Source: Streptomyces dioscori
GTDB lineage: Bacteria; Actinomycetota; Actinomycetes; Streptomycetales; Streptomycetaceae
DNA: 64,000 nt
Direction: 5' to 3'
NCBI RefSeq assembly: GCF_003024195.1
Contig: NZ_KZ679048.1
Span: forward strand, 62,001 to 126,000
Of the stretch, positions 32,821 through 41,478 are shown in pieces. The notes beneath the pieces are model-generated. The model saw only the letters and a list, made by a program, of their open reading frames with translations. It ran no database searches and was not told where the DNA came from. Position numbers and translations under genes: made by a program. Position 1 is the first letter of the stretch; every line of letters starts with the position of its first letter.

Positions 32821-33834
32821 ATGCTCAGCAGAAGGAACTTCCTCACCGCGGCGGTCGGCGTGGCGGCAGCGGGCGGCCTGGCGGCCTGTGCCAAGGAGGA
32901 CGACAGCTCCTCCGGCTCCGACTCCAGCAGTGGTGGTGGCGGCAAGAAGATCACCCTCGGCTTCGCCCAGGTCGGCTCCGAGAGCGGCTGGCGCACCGCC
33001 AACACCAAGTCCGTCAAGGAAGCGGCCAAGGACGCCGGTTACACCCTCAAGTTCTCCGACGCCCAGCAGAAGCAGGAGAACCAGATCTCGGCGATCCGCA
33101 GCTACATCGCCCAGAAGGTGAACGTCATAGCCTTCTCGCCGGTGGTCGTCACCGGCTGGGACGCGGTGCTCAAGGAGGCCAAGACCGCGAAGATCCCGGT
33201 CATCCTCACCGACCGCTCCATCGAGACCTCCGACGACTCCCTGTACGTCTCCTTCATCGGCTCCGACTTCATCGACGAGGGCCGCCGCGCGGCCAAGATG
33301 CTGGAGAAGGTCCTGGAGAAGGCCGGCCACAAGGGCGCGGTGAAGATCGCACAGCTGGAGGGCACCACCGGTGCCGCCCCCGCGATCGAGCGCGCCAAGG
33401 GCTTCAAAGAGATCATGGACGCCGAGCACAAGGACGACTGGAAGGTCGTCGTCAGCCAGACCGGCGACTTCACGAGGGCCGGCGGCAAGCAGGTCATGGC
33501 GGCCTTCCTGCAGTCCAACCCGGACATCAACGTGCTCTACGCGCACAACGACGACATGGCTCTCGGCGCCATCCAGTCCATCGAGGCGGCCGGCAAGAAG
33601 CCCGGCAAGGACATCCTGATCGTCTCGGTCGACGGCGTGAAGGACGGCTTCGTCGCGATGTCCGAGGGCAAGATCAACGGCATCGTCGAGTGCAACCCGC
33701 TGCTCGGCCCCCAGCTGATGGAGCTCGTCAAGAAGGTCAACGACGGCGAGACGGTGGAGCGTCGGATCAAGACCAAGGAGGGCGACTTCCTCCAGGAACA
33801 GGCGAAGGAAGCCCTCCCGACCCGCAAGTACTGA
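32821..33834 (+). CDS. Sugar-binding lipoprotein of a galactofuranose/arabinofuranose-type ABC importer
   Basis: The 337-residue protein has a twin-Arg-like lipoprotein signal (SRRNFLTAAVGVAAAGGLAACAK, lipobox LAAC), a Ser/Gly linker and a type I sugar-binding fold (ITLGFAQVGSESGWRTANT, VIAFSPVVVTGWDAVL, IPVILTDRSIE, YAHNDDMALGAIQSIE, VSVDGVKDGF). It resembles YtfQ, the furanose-binding protein of the E. coli galactofuranose importer. The ATG at 32821 has AAAGGAG upstream; an in-frame ATG at 32728 would bury the signal. The three transport genes downstream complete the importer. Confidence 0.9.
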   Translation: MLSRRNFLTAAVGVAAAGGLAACAKEDDSSSGSDSSSGGGGKKITLGFAQVGSESGWRTANTKSVKEAAKDAGYTLKFSDAQQKQENQISAIRSYIAQKVNVIAFSPVVVTGWDAVLKEAKTAKIPVILTDRSIETSDDSLYVSFIGSDFIDEGRRAAKMLEKVLEKAGHKGAVKIAQLEGTTGAAPAIERAKGFKEIMDAEHKDDWKVVVSQTGDFTRAGGKQVMAAFLQSNPDINVLYAHNDDMALGAIQSIEAAGKKPGKDILIVSVDGVKDGFVAMSEGKINGIVECNPLLGPQLMELVKKVNDGETVERRIKTKEGDFLQEQAKEALPTRKY

Positions 33835-33974
33835 CGGGTACTGACAGGTACTCACCGACCGACCGCACCTACCGCCAGGGAGCCTCCGTCCAAGGGGGCT
33901 CCCTGCGGGCCTGAACGAACATCCGGGCCTGAACGACCATCGGTCCGAAACGAATATCCATGAGGAGCGCTGCC

Positions 33975-35513
33975 ATGGCAGAGCCGCTGCCCGTCCTGGA
34001 GATGACGGGCATAGTCAAAGAGTTTCCGGGGGTACGGGCTCTGTCGGGTGTCGACTTCCGGCTCTTCCCCGGCGAGATCCACGCCCTGCTCGGCGAGAAC
34101 GGCGCCGGCAAGTCCACCCTCATCAAGGTGCTGACCGGGGTCTACTCCCTGGACGGCGGCACCGTCACGCTGAACGGCACGTCCGTACGGTTCCACAGCC
34201 CCTCGCAGGCCCAGCAGGCCGGGATCAGCACGGTCTACCAGGAGGTCAACCTCTGCCCCAACCTGTCGGTGGCGGAGAACATCTTCATCGGACGTGAACC
34301 CACCCGCTTCGGCCGCATCCAGTGGAAGAGGCTGCGCCGCGAGGCCGCCGAACTGGTCGACCGGCTCGGCCTCGACATCGACGTCGAGGCCCCGCTGTCC
34401 TCGTACCCGCTGGCCGTGCAGCAACTGGTCGCGATCGTACGGTCGGTGGGCACCGGAGACGCCGACGGCCAGGGCGCGGGCACCAAGGTGCTGATCCTCG
34501 ACGAGCCGACCTCCAGCCTCGACCGCGACGAGGTGCTCGAACTCTTCGCCCTGATGCGGCGGTTGAAGGGCGAGGGCGTCGCGATCCTGTTCGTCTCGCA
34601 CTTCCTGGACCAGATCTACGAGGTCTGCGACCGGATGACGGTCCTGCGCAACGGGACCCTCGTGGGCGAGCACATGGTCCGCGACCTCGACCAGGTCGGC
34701 CTCGTCCAGCTGATGATCGGCAAGGCCCTGGACCAGCTGGAGGAACTGCACGACCACCAACTCCACGCGGATGTCGGGGAGTCGCTGCTCAAGGCCGACG
34801 GCGTCGGCCGGACCGGCGGTATCGCCCCCTTCGACCTGGAGATCAAGAAGGGCGAGGTCATCGGACTCGCCGGACTGCTCGGCTCCGGCCGCACCGAACT
34901 GGCCCGGCTGCTCTTCGGCGCCGATCAGCCGGACACCGGCAAGGTGACCATCGGCGGCAAGCAGGTCTCGATGAGCGCCCCGAACGACGCCATCGCCGCC
35001 GGTGTCGCCTTCTGCTCGGAGAACCGCAAGACCGAAGGCCTCGTACCGGACCTGACCGTGCGGGAGAACATCATCCTCGCCCTGCAGGCCACCCGCGGCT
35101 GGACCCGGCCCATCCCGGTCGCCCAGCGGGACGAACTCGTCGCCAAGTACATCAAGGCCCTGGACATCCGGCCGGCCAACCCCGAGGCCAGGGTCGGCCA
35201 ACTCAGCGGCGGCAACCAGCAGAAGGTGCTCCTCGCCCGCTGGCTGATCACCCGGCCGAAGCTGCTGATCCTGGACGAGCCGACGCGCGGCATCGACATC
35301 GGCGCGAAGGCCGAGATCCAGAAACTGGTGGTCTCGCTCTCCGAGGAGGGCATGGCCGTGCTGTACATCGCGGCCGAGCTGGAGGAGGTCCTGCGGCTCA
35401 GCCACACCATCGGCGTGCTGCGCGACCGCAAGCTCGTGGCCCAGCTGGCCAACGGGCCCGAGATCACCCCCACCCGGATCCTGGAGACCATCGCGAGCGG
35501 AGAGCACCAGTGA
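33975..35513 (+). CDS. Sugar ABC importer ATPase with two nucleotide-binding domains
   Basis: The 512-residue protein has two ATPase halves, as in the RbsA/YtfR group. The first has GENGAGKSTLIKVL, Walker B LILDEPTSSLD and FVSHFLDQIY. The second has GLLGSGRTELARLLFG, LSGGNQQKVLLARWL and LILDEPTRGIDIG. The second Walker A is degenerate, as is usual in this family. The ATG at 33975 follows GAGGAG at 7 bases. The stop overlaps the next permease start (GTGA). Confidence 0.94.
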   Translation: MAEPLPVLEMTGIVKEFPGVRALSGVDFRLFPGEIHALLGENGAGKSTLIKVLTGVYSLDGGTVTLNGTSVRFHSPSQAQQAGISTVYQEVNLCPNLSVAENIFIGREPTRFGRIQWKRLRREAAELVDRLGLDIDVEAPLSSYPLAVQQLVAIVRSVGTGDADGQGAGTKVLILDEPTSSLDRDEVLELFALMRRLKGEGVAILFVSHFLDQIYEVCDRMTVLRNGTLVGEHMVRDLDQVGLVQLMIGKALDQLEELHDHQLHADVGESLLKADGVGRTGGIAPFDLEIKKGEVIGLAGLLGSGRTELARLLFGADQPDTGKVTIGGKQVSMSAPNDAIAAGVAFCSENRKTEGLVPDLTVRENIILALQATRGWTRPIPVAQRDELVAKYIKALDIRPANPEARVGQLSGGNQQKVLLARWLITRPKLLILDEPTRGIDIGAKAEIQKLVVSLSEEGMAVLYIAAELEEVLRLSHTIGVLRDRKLVAQLANGPEITPTRILETIASGEHQ

Positions 35514-36622
35514 CCACCACACCCCGATGGCGGACGCTGACCCGCCATCATCTGTTCTGGCCGGTCGCCGTGCTGGTCGTCCTGCTGCTCGTCAACGTCC
35601 CGTTCACGCCGGACTTCTTCTCGATCAAGATGACGGACGGCCACCTCTACGGCAGCCTCGTGTCGATCGTGCTCTTCGGCTCGCCCCTCATCCTGGTCGC
35701 CGTCGGCATGACCCTGGTCATCGCCACCGGCGGCATCGACCTGTCCGTCGGCGCCGTCGTCGCCATCACCGGCGCGCTGACCTGTTCGTACATCAGTGAC
35801 CAGGCCGACCAGGACGCGCTCTCCGGAGTGCTCCTCGCGATGGGCATCGGCCTGGTGGCCGCGGTCGTCTGCGGTCTCTGGAACGGCTTCCTGGTCGCCA
35901 GGATGGGCATCCAGCCGATCATCGCCACGCTGATCATCATGGTCGCCGGCCGCGGTGTCGCCCAGCTCATCACCGACGGCCAGATCATCACCGTCAACAG
36001 CGAGCCGTACAAGCTGATCGGCGGCGGTTACTGGCTGACGCTGCCCTTCTCCATCTTCGTGGTGGCCGCCGTGGTCGCCGTCACCGTGGCACTGACCCGC
36101 CGCACGGCCCTCGGCCTGCTCGTCGAGTCGGTCGGCGGCAACGCCGAAGCCAGCCGCCTGGTCGGCATCCGCTCCCGCCGCATCAAGATCATGGTGTACG
36201 TGTTCTGCGCGCTGTGCGCCGGCATCGCGGGCCTGATGATCAGTTCCAACACCTCGGCCGCGGACGGCAACAACGCCGGTCTGTGGATCGAGCTGGACGC
36301 CATCCTCGCCGTGGTCATCGGCGGTACGTCGCTGCTGGGCGGCCGGTTCTCCATCGGCGGCACGGTCGTCGGCGCGCTCGTCATCCAGACGCTCACCACC
36401 ACGATCTACACCATCGGCGTGCCCACCCAGACCAACCTTGTCTTCAAGGCCGCCGTCGTCATCATCGTCTGCCTGATGCAGTCCCCGAAGTTCCGCGCCA
36501 AGGTGTTCGGCGGCGGACGCCTCGGCGGACGCTTCGGCGGGAAGCGGGGCGACCGGTCGACGGCGACCCCGGCGGACACCGCGGCGACGCCCGAGACCGT
36601 ACGCACCATGGAGGTGTCGTGA
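35510..36622 (+). CDS. ytfT: Sugar ABC importer permease (YtfT-like)
   Basis: This 370-residue protein has about ten membrane segments and the RbsC-type signatures ILVAVGMTLVIATGGIDLSVG and VVIGGTSLLGGRFSIGGTVVGAL. The Gly-rich cytoplasmic tail (GGGRLGGRFGGKRG) is long for the family. The GTG start overlaps the ATPase stop, and the stop TGA shares its last base with the next ATG. Confidence 0.92.
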   Translation: MTTTPRWRTLTRHHLFWPVAVLVVLLLVNVPFTPDFFSIKMTDGHLYGSLVSIVLFGSPLILVAVGMTLVIATGGIDLSVGAVVAITGALTCSYISDQADQDALSGVLLAMGIGLVAAVVCGLWNGFLVARMGIQPIIATLIIMVAGRGVAQLITDGQIITVNSEPYKLIGGGYWLTLPFSIFVVAAVVAVTVALTRRTALGLLVESVGGNAEASRLVGIRSRRIKIMVYVFCALCAGIAGLMISSNTSAADGNNAGLWIELDAILAVVIGGTSLLGGRFSIGGTVVGALVIQTLTTTIYTIGVPTQTNLVFKAAVVIIVCLMQSPKFRAKVFGGGRLGGRFGGKRGDRSTATPADTAATPETVRTMEVS

Positions 36623-37644
36623 TGACCACGACCACCCAGCAGCCCAAGGCGCCGTCCAACGGCACACCGAGCAGGGCGGCACGTGTCCTCGCCGACCGCC
36701 GCCTGCCCGTCCTCGTGACGGCCGGTCTCTTCCTCGTGATGTACGCCATCGGCCTCAGCCGGTACCAGAACTACGGGTTCGCCGAGACGCAGGTGTTCCT
36801 GAACCTGTTCATCGACAACAGCTACCTCCTGGTCGCGGCCGTCGGTGCCACCTTCGTGATCCTCTCCGGTGGCATCGACCTCTCGGTCGGCTCGGTCATC
36901 GGCTTCACCACCATGCTCACGGCGTGGCTGGTGGAGAAGCAGGGCCTGCCGCTGGTGATCGTCATCCCCATCGCCCTGGGCGTCGGGGCCTTCGGCGGCT
37001 ACCTCATGGGCTATGTGATCCAGAACTTCGAGATCCAGCCGTTCATCGTGACCCTGGCGGGACTGTTCCTCTTCCGGGGCCTGTGCCTGGTCATCAGCAA
37101 GGAGTCGATCTCCATCACCGACTCCTCGGTGAGCAGCATGGCCCAGGCGCAGGTGTCCGTGGGCGGCGGGTTCCTGTCGATCGGGGCGATCGTCTCGCTG
37201 GTGGTACTGGCCGCGGCCTTCTACGTCCTGCACTACACGCGCTTCGGCCGCCGGGTGTACGCCATCGGCGGCAACGAGCAGTCGGCGCTGCTGATGGGGC
37301 TGCCGCAGGGCGGGACGAAGATCGCGGTGTACACGATGAGCGGGTTCTGCTCCGCGTTGGCGGGGCTGTTGTTCACGCTGTACATCCAGTCCGGTGACCC
37401 GTTGCACGCGACCGGGCTTGAGCTCGACGCGATCGCCGCGGTCGTCATCGGCGGGACGCTGTTGACCGGGGGGTCGGGGTATGTGGTGGGCACGTTGTTC
37501 GGTGTGCTGGTGCTGGGGCTGATCAAGAGTTTGATCCAGTTCGAGGGCACGTTGAGTTCGTGGTGGACGAAGATCGCTACGGGTGTGCTGCTGTGTGCGT
37601 TCATCCTGATCCAACGGACGATGACGGCCCGCCGTAAGACGTAG
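36622..37644 (+). CDS. yjfF: Sugar ABC importer permease (YjfF-like)
   Basis: The 340-residue product is the second permease of the importer, with IGLSRYQNYGFAETQVF, GATFVILSGGIDLSVGSVIG, LYIQSGDPLHATGLELDAIA and VVIGGTLLTGGSGYVVGT. It matches the YjfF permease that pairs with YtfT. The ATG at 36622 has GGAGG 7 bases upstream. A GTG one codon earlier is possible. Confidence 0.92.
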   Translation: MTTTTQQPKAPSNGTPSRAARVLADRRLPVLVTAGLFLVMYAIGLSRYQNYGFAETQVFLNLFIDNSYLLVAAVGATFVILSGGIDLSVGSVIGFTTMLTAWLVEKQGLPLVIVIPIALGVGAFGGYLMGYVIQNFEIQPFIVTLAGLFLFRGLCLVISKESISITDSSVSSMAQAQVSVGGGFLSIGAIVSLVVLAAAFYVLHYTRFGRRVYAIGGNEQSALLMGLPQGGTKIAVYTMSGFCSALAGLLFTLYIQSGDPLHATGLELDAIAAVVIGGTLLTGGSGYVVGTLFGVLVLGLIKSLIQFEGTLSSWWTKIATGVLLCAFILIQRTMTARRKT

Positions 37645-37718
37645 GGGGCTTTTTTCGCCCCCGCCGCCCCTGCCCGTTCCCGTCCCTGCATGGGGGCTGC
37701 GCCCCCTCGCCCCCTTTT

Positions 37719-37766
37719 GCGCAGTTCCCCGCGCCCCCAGGTGCCTGGGGGCGCGGGGAACTGCGC
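37719..37766. terminator. 23-bp perfect hairpin built from the dispersed GCGCAGTTCCCC repeat
   Basis: Two 23-bp arms beginning GCGCAGTTCCCCGCGCCCCC are exact complements around a 2-nt loop, 74 bp past the permease stop. A shorter GGGGGC / GCCCCC hairpin with a T-run loop sits at about 37648. Together they probably separate the transporter operon from the GH43 gene. The rest of 37645-37910 is not coding. Confidence 0.75.
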
Positions 37767-37910
37767 GAGCAACCCCCACCGGACCCGCAGCCGAAATCCG
37801 GGGGTCTGGGGGGCGAAGCCCTCATGCGTGGACGGGAACGGGCAGGGGCGGCGGGGGCGAGACCCCGCTTGTCGGAATCGTTGTGAGTGGACCCATCCGG
37901 GAGGAACACC

Positions 37911-39353
37911 GTGAGACGTACGTTCGCAAGGACGATGGCGGCCCTGTTCGTCATCCTGGCCGCTCTGGCCTCCGGTACCGCCGAGGCCGCCACCCCCGCC
38001 TCGCCCGCCGTCACCTACACCAACCCCGTCGCCGAACAGCGCGCCGACCCGCACATCTTCAAACACACCGACGGCTACTACTACTTCACCGCGACCGTGC
38101 CCGCGTACGACCGGATCGTTATGCGGCGGGCCACCACCCTCCAGGGGCTGTCCACGGCCGCCGAGACGACGATCTGGACCAAGCACGCCAGTGGTGACAT
38201 GGGCGCGCACATCTGGGCGCCGGAGATCCACTACATCGGCGGCAAGTGGTACGTCTACTTCGCCGCCGGGTCCACCAGCGACATCTGGAAGATCCGGCCG
38301 TACGTCCTGGAGACCAGCGGCGCCAACCCGCTGACCGGGACCTGGACCGAGAAGGGCCGGATCGCCCTCCCGCTCGACACCTTCTCGCTGGACGCGACGA
38401 CCTTCACCGTCGGCAGCACCCGCTATCTGAGCTGGGCGCAGAACGACCCGGCGGTCGGCGACGGCACCAACATCTATCTGGCCAGGCTGTCCAACCCCTG
38501 GACCATCAGCGGCAGTCCGGTCATGATCTCCCGGCCCACCAACGCCTGGGAGAAGGTCGGCCACACCGTCAACGAGGGCCCCGCGGTCATCCAGCGGAAC
38601 GGCAAGGTCTTCATGACCTTCTCGGCGAGCGCCACCGACAGCAACTACTGCCTCGGCCTGCTGACCGCCTCCGCCTCCGCCGACCTGATGAACGCGGCAT
38701 CATGGGCCAAGACGCCCACCCCGGTCTTCACCAGCAACACGGCCACCGGCCAGTACGGTCCTGGCCACAACACCTTCACCACGTCCGAGGACGGCAGGTC
38801 CGACGTCCTCGTCTACCACGACCGCAACTACAAGGACATCAGCGGCGACCCGCTCAACGACCCCAACCGGCGCACCCGTTACCAGAAGCTGTACTGGAAC
38901 GCCGACGGCACACCCAACTTCGGCATCCCGGTGGCCGACGGTGTCACCCCGGTCCGCTTCTCCTCGTACAACTTCCCCGACCGGTTCATCCGGCACTGGG
39001 AGTACCGGGCGAAGATCGAGCCGAACGTCACCAACCTCGCCGACTCGCAGTTCCGGGTGGTGACGGGCCTCGCCGGCACGGGCACCGTCTCCCTCGAATC
39101 GGCGAACTTCCCCGGCCACTACCTCCGCCACCGCAGCAACGGCGAGGTGTGGGTGGACAGGAACGACGGGAGTACGGCCTTCAAGGGCGACGCGAGCTTC
39201 TACCGGCGGGCCGGGCTGGCCGACGCGGCGGGCGTCTCCTTCGAGTCGTACAACGTGGCGGGCAGCTACCTCCGGCACTACGAGTACCTGCTCGTCACGC
39301 AGCCCGCCGACACGACGACGGCGAGGGCGGACGCGACGTTCTACGCCGAGTGA
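37911..39353 (+). CDS. Secreted GH43 alpha-L-arabinofuranosidase with AbfB (CBM42) module
   Basis: The 480-residue protein has a signal peptide ending TAEAATPA. The five-bladed GH43 catalytic domain (residues 40-335) shows RADPHIFKHTDGYYYF (general base Asp), DMGAHIWAPEIHYIGGKWYVYFAA and NEGPAVIQRNGKVFMTFSAS. The C-terminal AbfB/CBM42 domain (345-480) shows RFSSYNFPDRFIRHW, VSLESANFPGHYLRH and FESYNVAGSYLRHYE, three trefoil repeats that bind arabinofuranose. The layout matches the characterised S. avermitilis exo-1,5-alpha-L-arabinofuranosidase. The GTG at 37911 has GGGAGG 6 bases upstream. It follows the furanose-type importer, so released arabinose could be taken up by it. Confidence 0.9.
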   Translation: MRRTFARTMAALFVILAALASGTAEAATPASPAVTYTNPVAEQRADPHIFKHTDGYYYFTATVPAYDRIVMRRATTLQGLSTAAETTIWTKHASGDMGAHIWAPEIHYIGGKWYVYFAAGSTSDIWKIRPYVLETSGANPLTGTWTEKGRIALPLDTFSLDATTFTVGSTRYLSWAQNDPAVGDGTNIYLARLSNPWTISGSPVMISRPTNAWEKVGHTVNEGPAVIQRNGKVFMTFSASATDSNYCLGLLTASASADLMNAASWAKTPTPVFTSNTATGQYGPGHNTFTTSEDGRSDVLVYHDRNYKDISGDPLNDPNRRTRYQKLYWNADGTPNFGIPVADGVTPVRFSSYNFPDRFIRHWEYRAKIEPNVTNLADSQFRVVTGLAGTGTVSLESANFPGHYLRHRSNGEVWVDRNDGSTAFKGDASFYRRAGLADAAGVSFESYNVAGSYLRHYEYLLVTQPADTTTARADATFYAE

Positions 39354-39383
39354 CGCACTGGAGTGGGTTCGTGGCCGCCCGCC

Positions 39384-40307
39384 TCAGCGTCGCGCGGTGA
39401 GGATGCTGAGCGCGTTGGCGGCCACGACCGCGCCGACGGCGGCCCACTCCACGGGGCCCAGGTTCTGGCCCAGGACAATCCAGCCGACCAGCCCGGCCAG
39501 TACCGGATTGACACTCATGAAGAGGCCGAACGCCGCGGCGGGGACGCGGCGCAGGGTGAACATGTCCGCCAGGTACGGCACCGCCGAGGCGAGCACGCCC
39601 GCCGCGACGGCGTACCCCAGAGCCGTGGGGGTCGGCGGGTTCCGGACCGCGAGGACGACGCCGACCGGCAGGAACATCACCGCGGAGACGGCCGCCGCGG
39701 CGGCGGACCCCTGCGCCCCGGGCACGCGGCGGCCGACCGTGCGGTTGAGCAGGATGTAAGAGGCCCAGCAGACCGCGGCGAGCAGCCCGAGACCCATGCC
39801 GAGATAGTCCGCCGACGGCTGGGGGCGCATCAGGGTGACGACACCCGCCGCGGCGACCAGCGCGCAGCAGGCGTCGATCCGCCGGCGCGCGGCGGACAGC
39901 GCGATGGCGAGCGGGCCGAGGAACTCCAGGGTCACCGCAAGCCCGAGCCCGATGCGGTCGATGGCGGTGTACAGGGACAGGTTCATCGTCCCGAACACCA
40001 GGGCCAGCAGCAGGACCGGCCACCACTGGGCCCTGGTGAACGAGCGCAGCGGGGGCCTGGCGACCGCGAACAGGGCGAGCGCGGCCACGTACTGGCGTAC
40101 CGCGACGACCCCGAGCGGGCCGAGGACCGGGAAGGCCAGCGAGCCGATCGCCGCACCGGTCTGGTTGGACAGACCGCTGCCGAGCAGGGTGAGCAGGGCC
40201 GCCGCGCGCCTGCCCTCAGGCACCGGAGTCATGGGCGCCGCGGGCGCGTGCTGAGCGGTCGCCGGGGCGGGCGCGGACGCCGGCGAAGTCGCGGAGGCTG
40301 CGTGCAT
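39384..40307 (-). CDS. EamA/DMT-family exporter (RhtA-like)
   Basis: The 307-residue protein has ten predicted membrane helices in two EamA repeats (NQTGAAIGSLAFPVLGPLGVVAVRQ, MNLSLYTAIDRIGLGLAVTLEFLGP, CWASYILLNRTVGRRVPG). The last repeat ends VEWAAVGAVVAANALSIL. RhtA-like members export threonine, homoserine and related amino acids. The first 30 residues are an Ala/Pro/Ser-rich tail. It is divergent from a LysR gene 68 bp away, which probably controls it. Confidence 0.9.
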   Translation of the reverse strand: MHAASATSPASAPAPATAQHAPAAPMTPVPEGRRAAALLTLLGSGLSNQTGAAIGSLAFPVLGPLGVVAVRQYVAALALFAVARPPLRSFTRAQWWPVLLLALVFGTMNLSLYTAIDRIGLGLAVTLEFLGPLAIALSAARRRIDACCALVAAAGVVTLMRPQPSADYLGMGLGLLAAVCWASYILLNRTVGRRVPGAQGSAAAAAVSAVMFLPVGVVLAVRNPPTPTALGYAVAAGVLASAVPYLADMFTLRRVPAAAFGLFMSVNPVLAGLVGWIVLGQNLGPVEWAAVGAVVAANALSILTARR

Positions 40308-40342
40308 GCTCCGATGCTGCGCCGGTCGCGGGCATGCGCAAA

Positions 40343-40360
40343 ATGCATCCTCGGATCCAT
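40343..40360. promoter_or_regulatory. Inverted repeat between the EamA and LysR genes
   Basis: ATGCATCC-TC-GGATCCAT is an 18-bp near-perfect palindrome in the 68-bp divergent gap. LysR proteins bind such sites. A TATACG -10-like hexamer at 40362 sits only 8 bp before the LysR ATG, so the LysR transcript may have almost no leader. Confidence 0.5.
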
Positions 40361-40375
40361 CTATACGCTTGAGTC

Positions 40376-41230
40376 ATGGATGTGGAACTACGGCAGTTGC
40401 GCTGTCTCGTCGCGATCGTCGACGAGGGCGGCTTCACCGACGCGGCCATCGCCCTCGGTGTCTCCCAGGCGGCGGTGTCCCGCACCCTGGCCTCGCTCGA
40501 ACGGGCCCTGGAGGTGCGGCTGCTGAGGCGTACCTCCAGGGAAGTGACCCCGACGGCGACGGGCCTGCGCGTCGTGGCGCACGCCCGCCGGGTGCTCGGC
40601 GAGGTGGAGGGCCTGGTCCGGGAGGCCGCCTCGGGCCAGGCCTCGCTGCGGATCGGCTACGCCTGGTCGGCGCTGGGCCGCCATACGCTGGCCTTCCAGC
40701 GCGCCTGGGCGACCGCCCACCCCGCCACCGAACTGGAACTGGTCCGCGCCAACTCCGCGACCGCCGGACTGGCCGAGGGCACCTGCGAACTGAGCGTCGT
40801 ACGGCGGCCGTTGGACGAACGCCGCTTCGACTCGGTCATCGTCGGCCTGGAACGGCGGCTGTGCGCCATGGCGTCCGACGACCCGCTGGCCCGGCGCCGT
40901 TCGGTCCGGCTGGCCGACCTCGCCGGACGCGTCCTGCTGGTCGACCGGCGGACCGGGACCACCACGACGGAACTGTGGCCACCGGACGCCCGTCCGGAGA
41001 CCAGGGAGTCCCACGACATCGACGACTGGCTGACGACGATCTCCACGGGCCGGTGCGTGGGGATGACCGCGGAGTCGACCGCGCACCAGTACCCGCGCCC
41101 GGGGATCGTCTACCGACCGGTCCGGGACGCCGAACCGATCGCGGTCCGCCTGGCCTGGTGGCGAGACGACCCCCACCCGACGGCCCCGGCGGTAACAGAA
41201 CTACTCACAGCCCTCTACCGAACAACCTGA
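40376..41230 (+). CDS. LysR-family regulator divergent from the exporter
   Basis: This 284-residue protein has the LysR HTH at residues 1-60 (ELRQLRCLVAIVDEGGFTDAAIALGVSQAAVSRTLASLE) and a LysR-substrate domain (LRIGYAWSALGRHTLAF, CELSVVRRPLDERRF). There is no clear Shine-Dalgarno, which fits a near-leaderless transcript. The likely target is the neighbouring exporter gene. Confidence 0.92.
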   Translation: MDVELRQLRCLVAIVDEGGFTDAAIALGVSQAAVSRTLASLERALEVRLLRRTSREVTPTATGLRVVAHARRVLGEVEGLVREAASGQASLRIGYAWSALGRHTLAFQRAWATAHPATELELVRANSATAGLAEGTCELSVVRRPLDERRFDSVIVGLERRLCAMASDDPLARRRSVRLADLAGRVLLVDRRTGTTTTELWPPDARPETRESHDIDDWLTTISTGRCVGMTAESTAHQYPRPGIVYRPVRDAEPIAVRLAWWRDDPHPTAPAVTELLTALYRTT

Positions 41231-41232
41231 CC

Positions 41233-41450
41233 CCCGCGGCCCCCGCCCGTAAGGGGCACGGGGAACGGCGCGGCCGACCCCCACGGCCCCGCACCCGAGA
41301 ACGAAGCCCGCGGTCCCCGCCCGTAAGGGGCGCGGGGAACGGCGCGACGAGCCCCCACGTTCCCGCACCCGAGAACGAAGCCCGCGGTCCCCGCCCGTTA
41401 GGGGCGCGGGGAACGGCGCGACCAGCCCCCACGCTCCCGCAGCCGATGGA
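41233..41450. repeat. Three direct 74-bp repeats containing the dispersed core
   Basis: Units begin at 41233, 41307 and 41381 with CCCGCGG(C/T)CCCCGCC. Each contains a GGGGC(G/A)CGGGGAACGGCGC core and a CCCGAGAACGAAG tail (the third lacks the tail). They fill the gap between the LysR gene and the kinase gene (41231-41478), which both point into it. I see no gene here. Confidence 0.85.
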
Positions 41451-41478
41451 CGACCGAACCCACCCGGCGGGAACCGCT

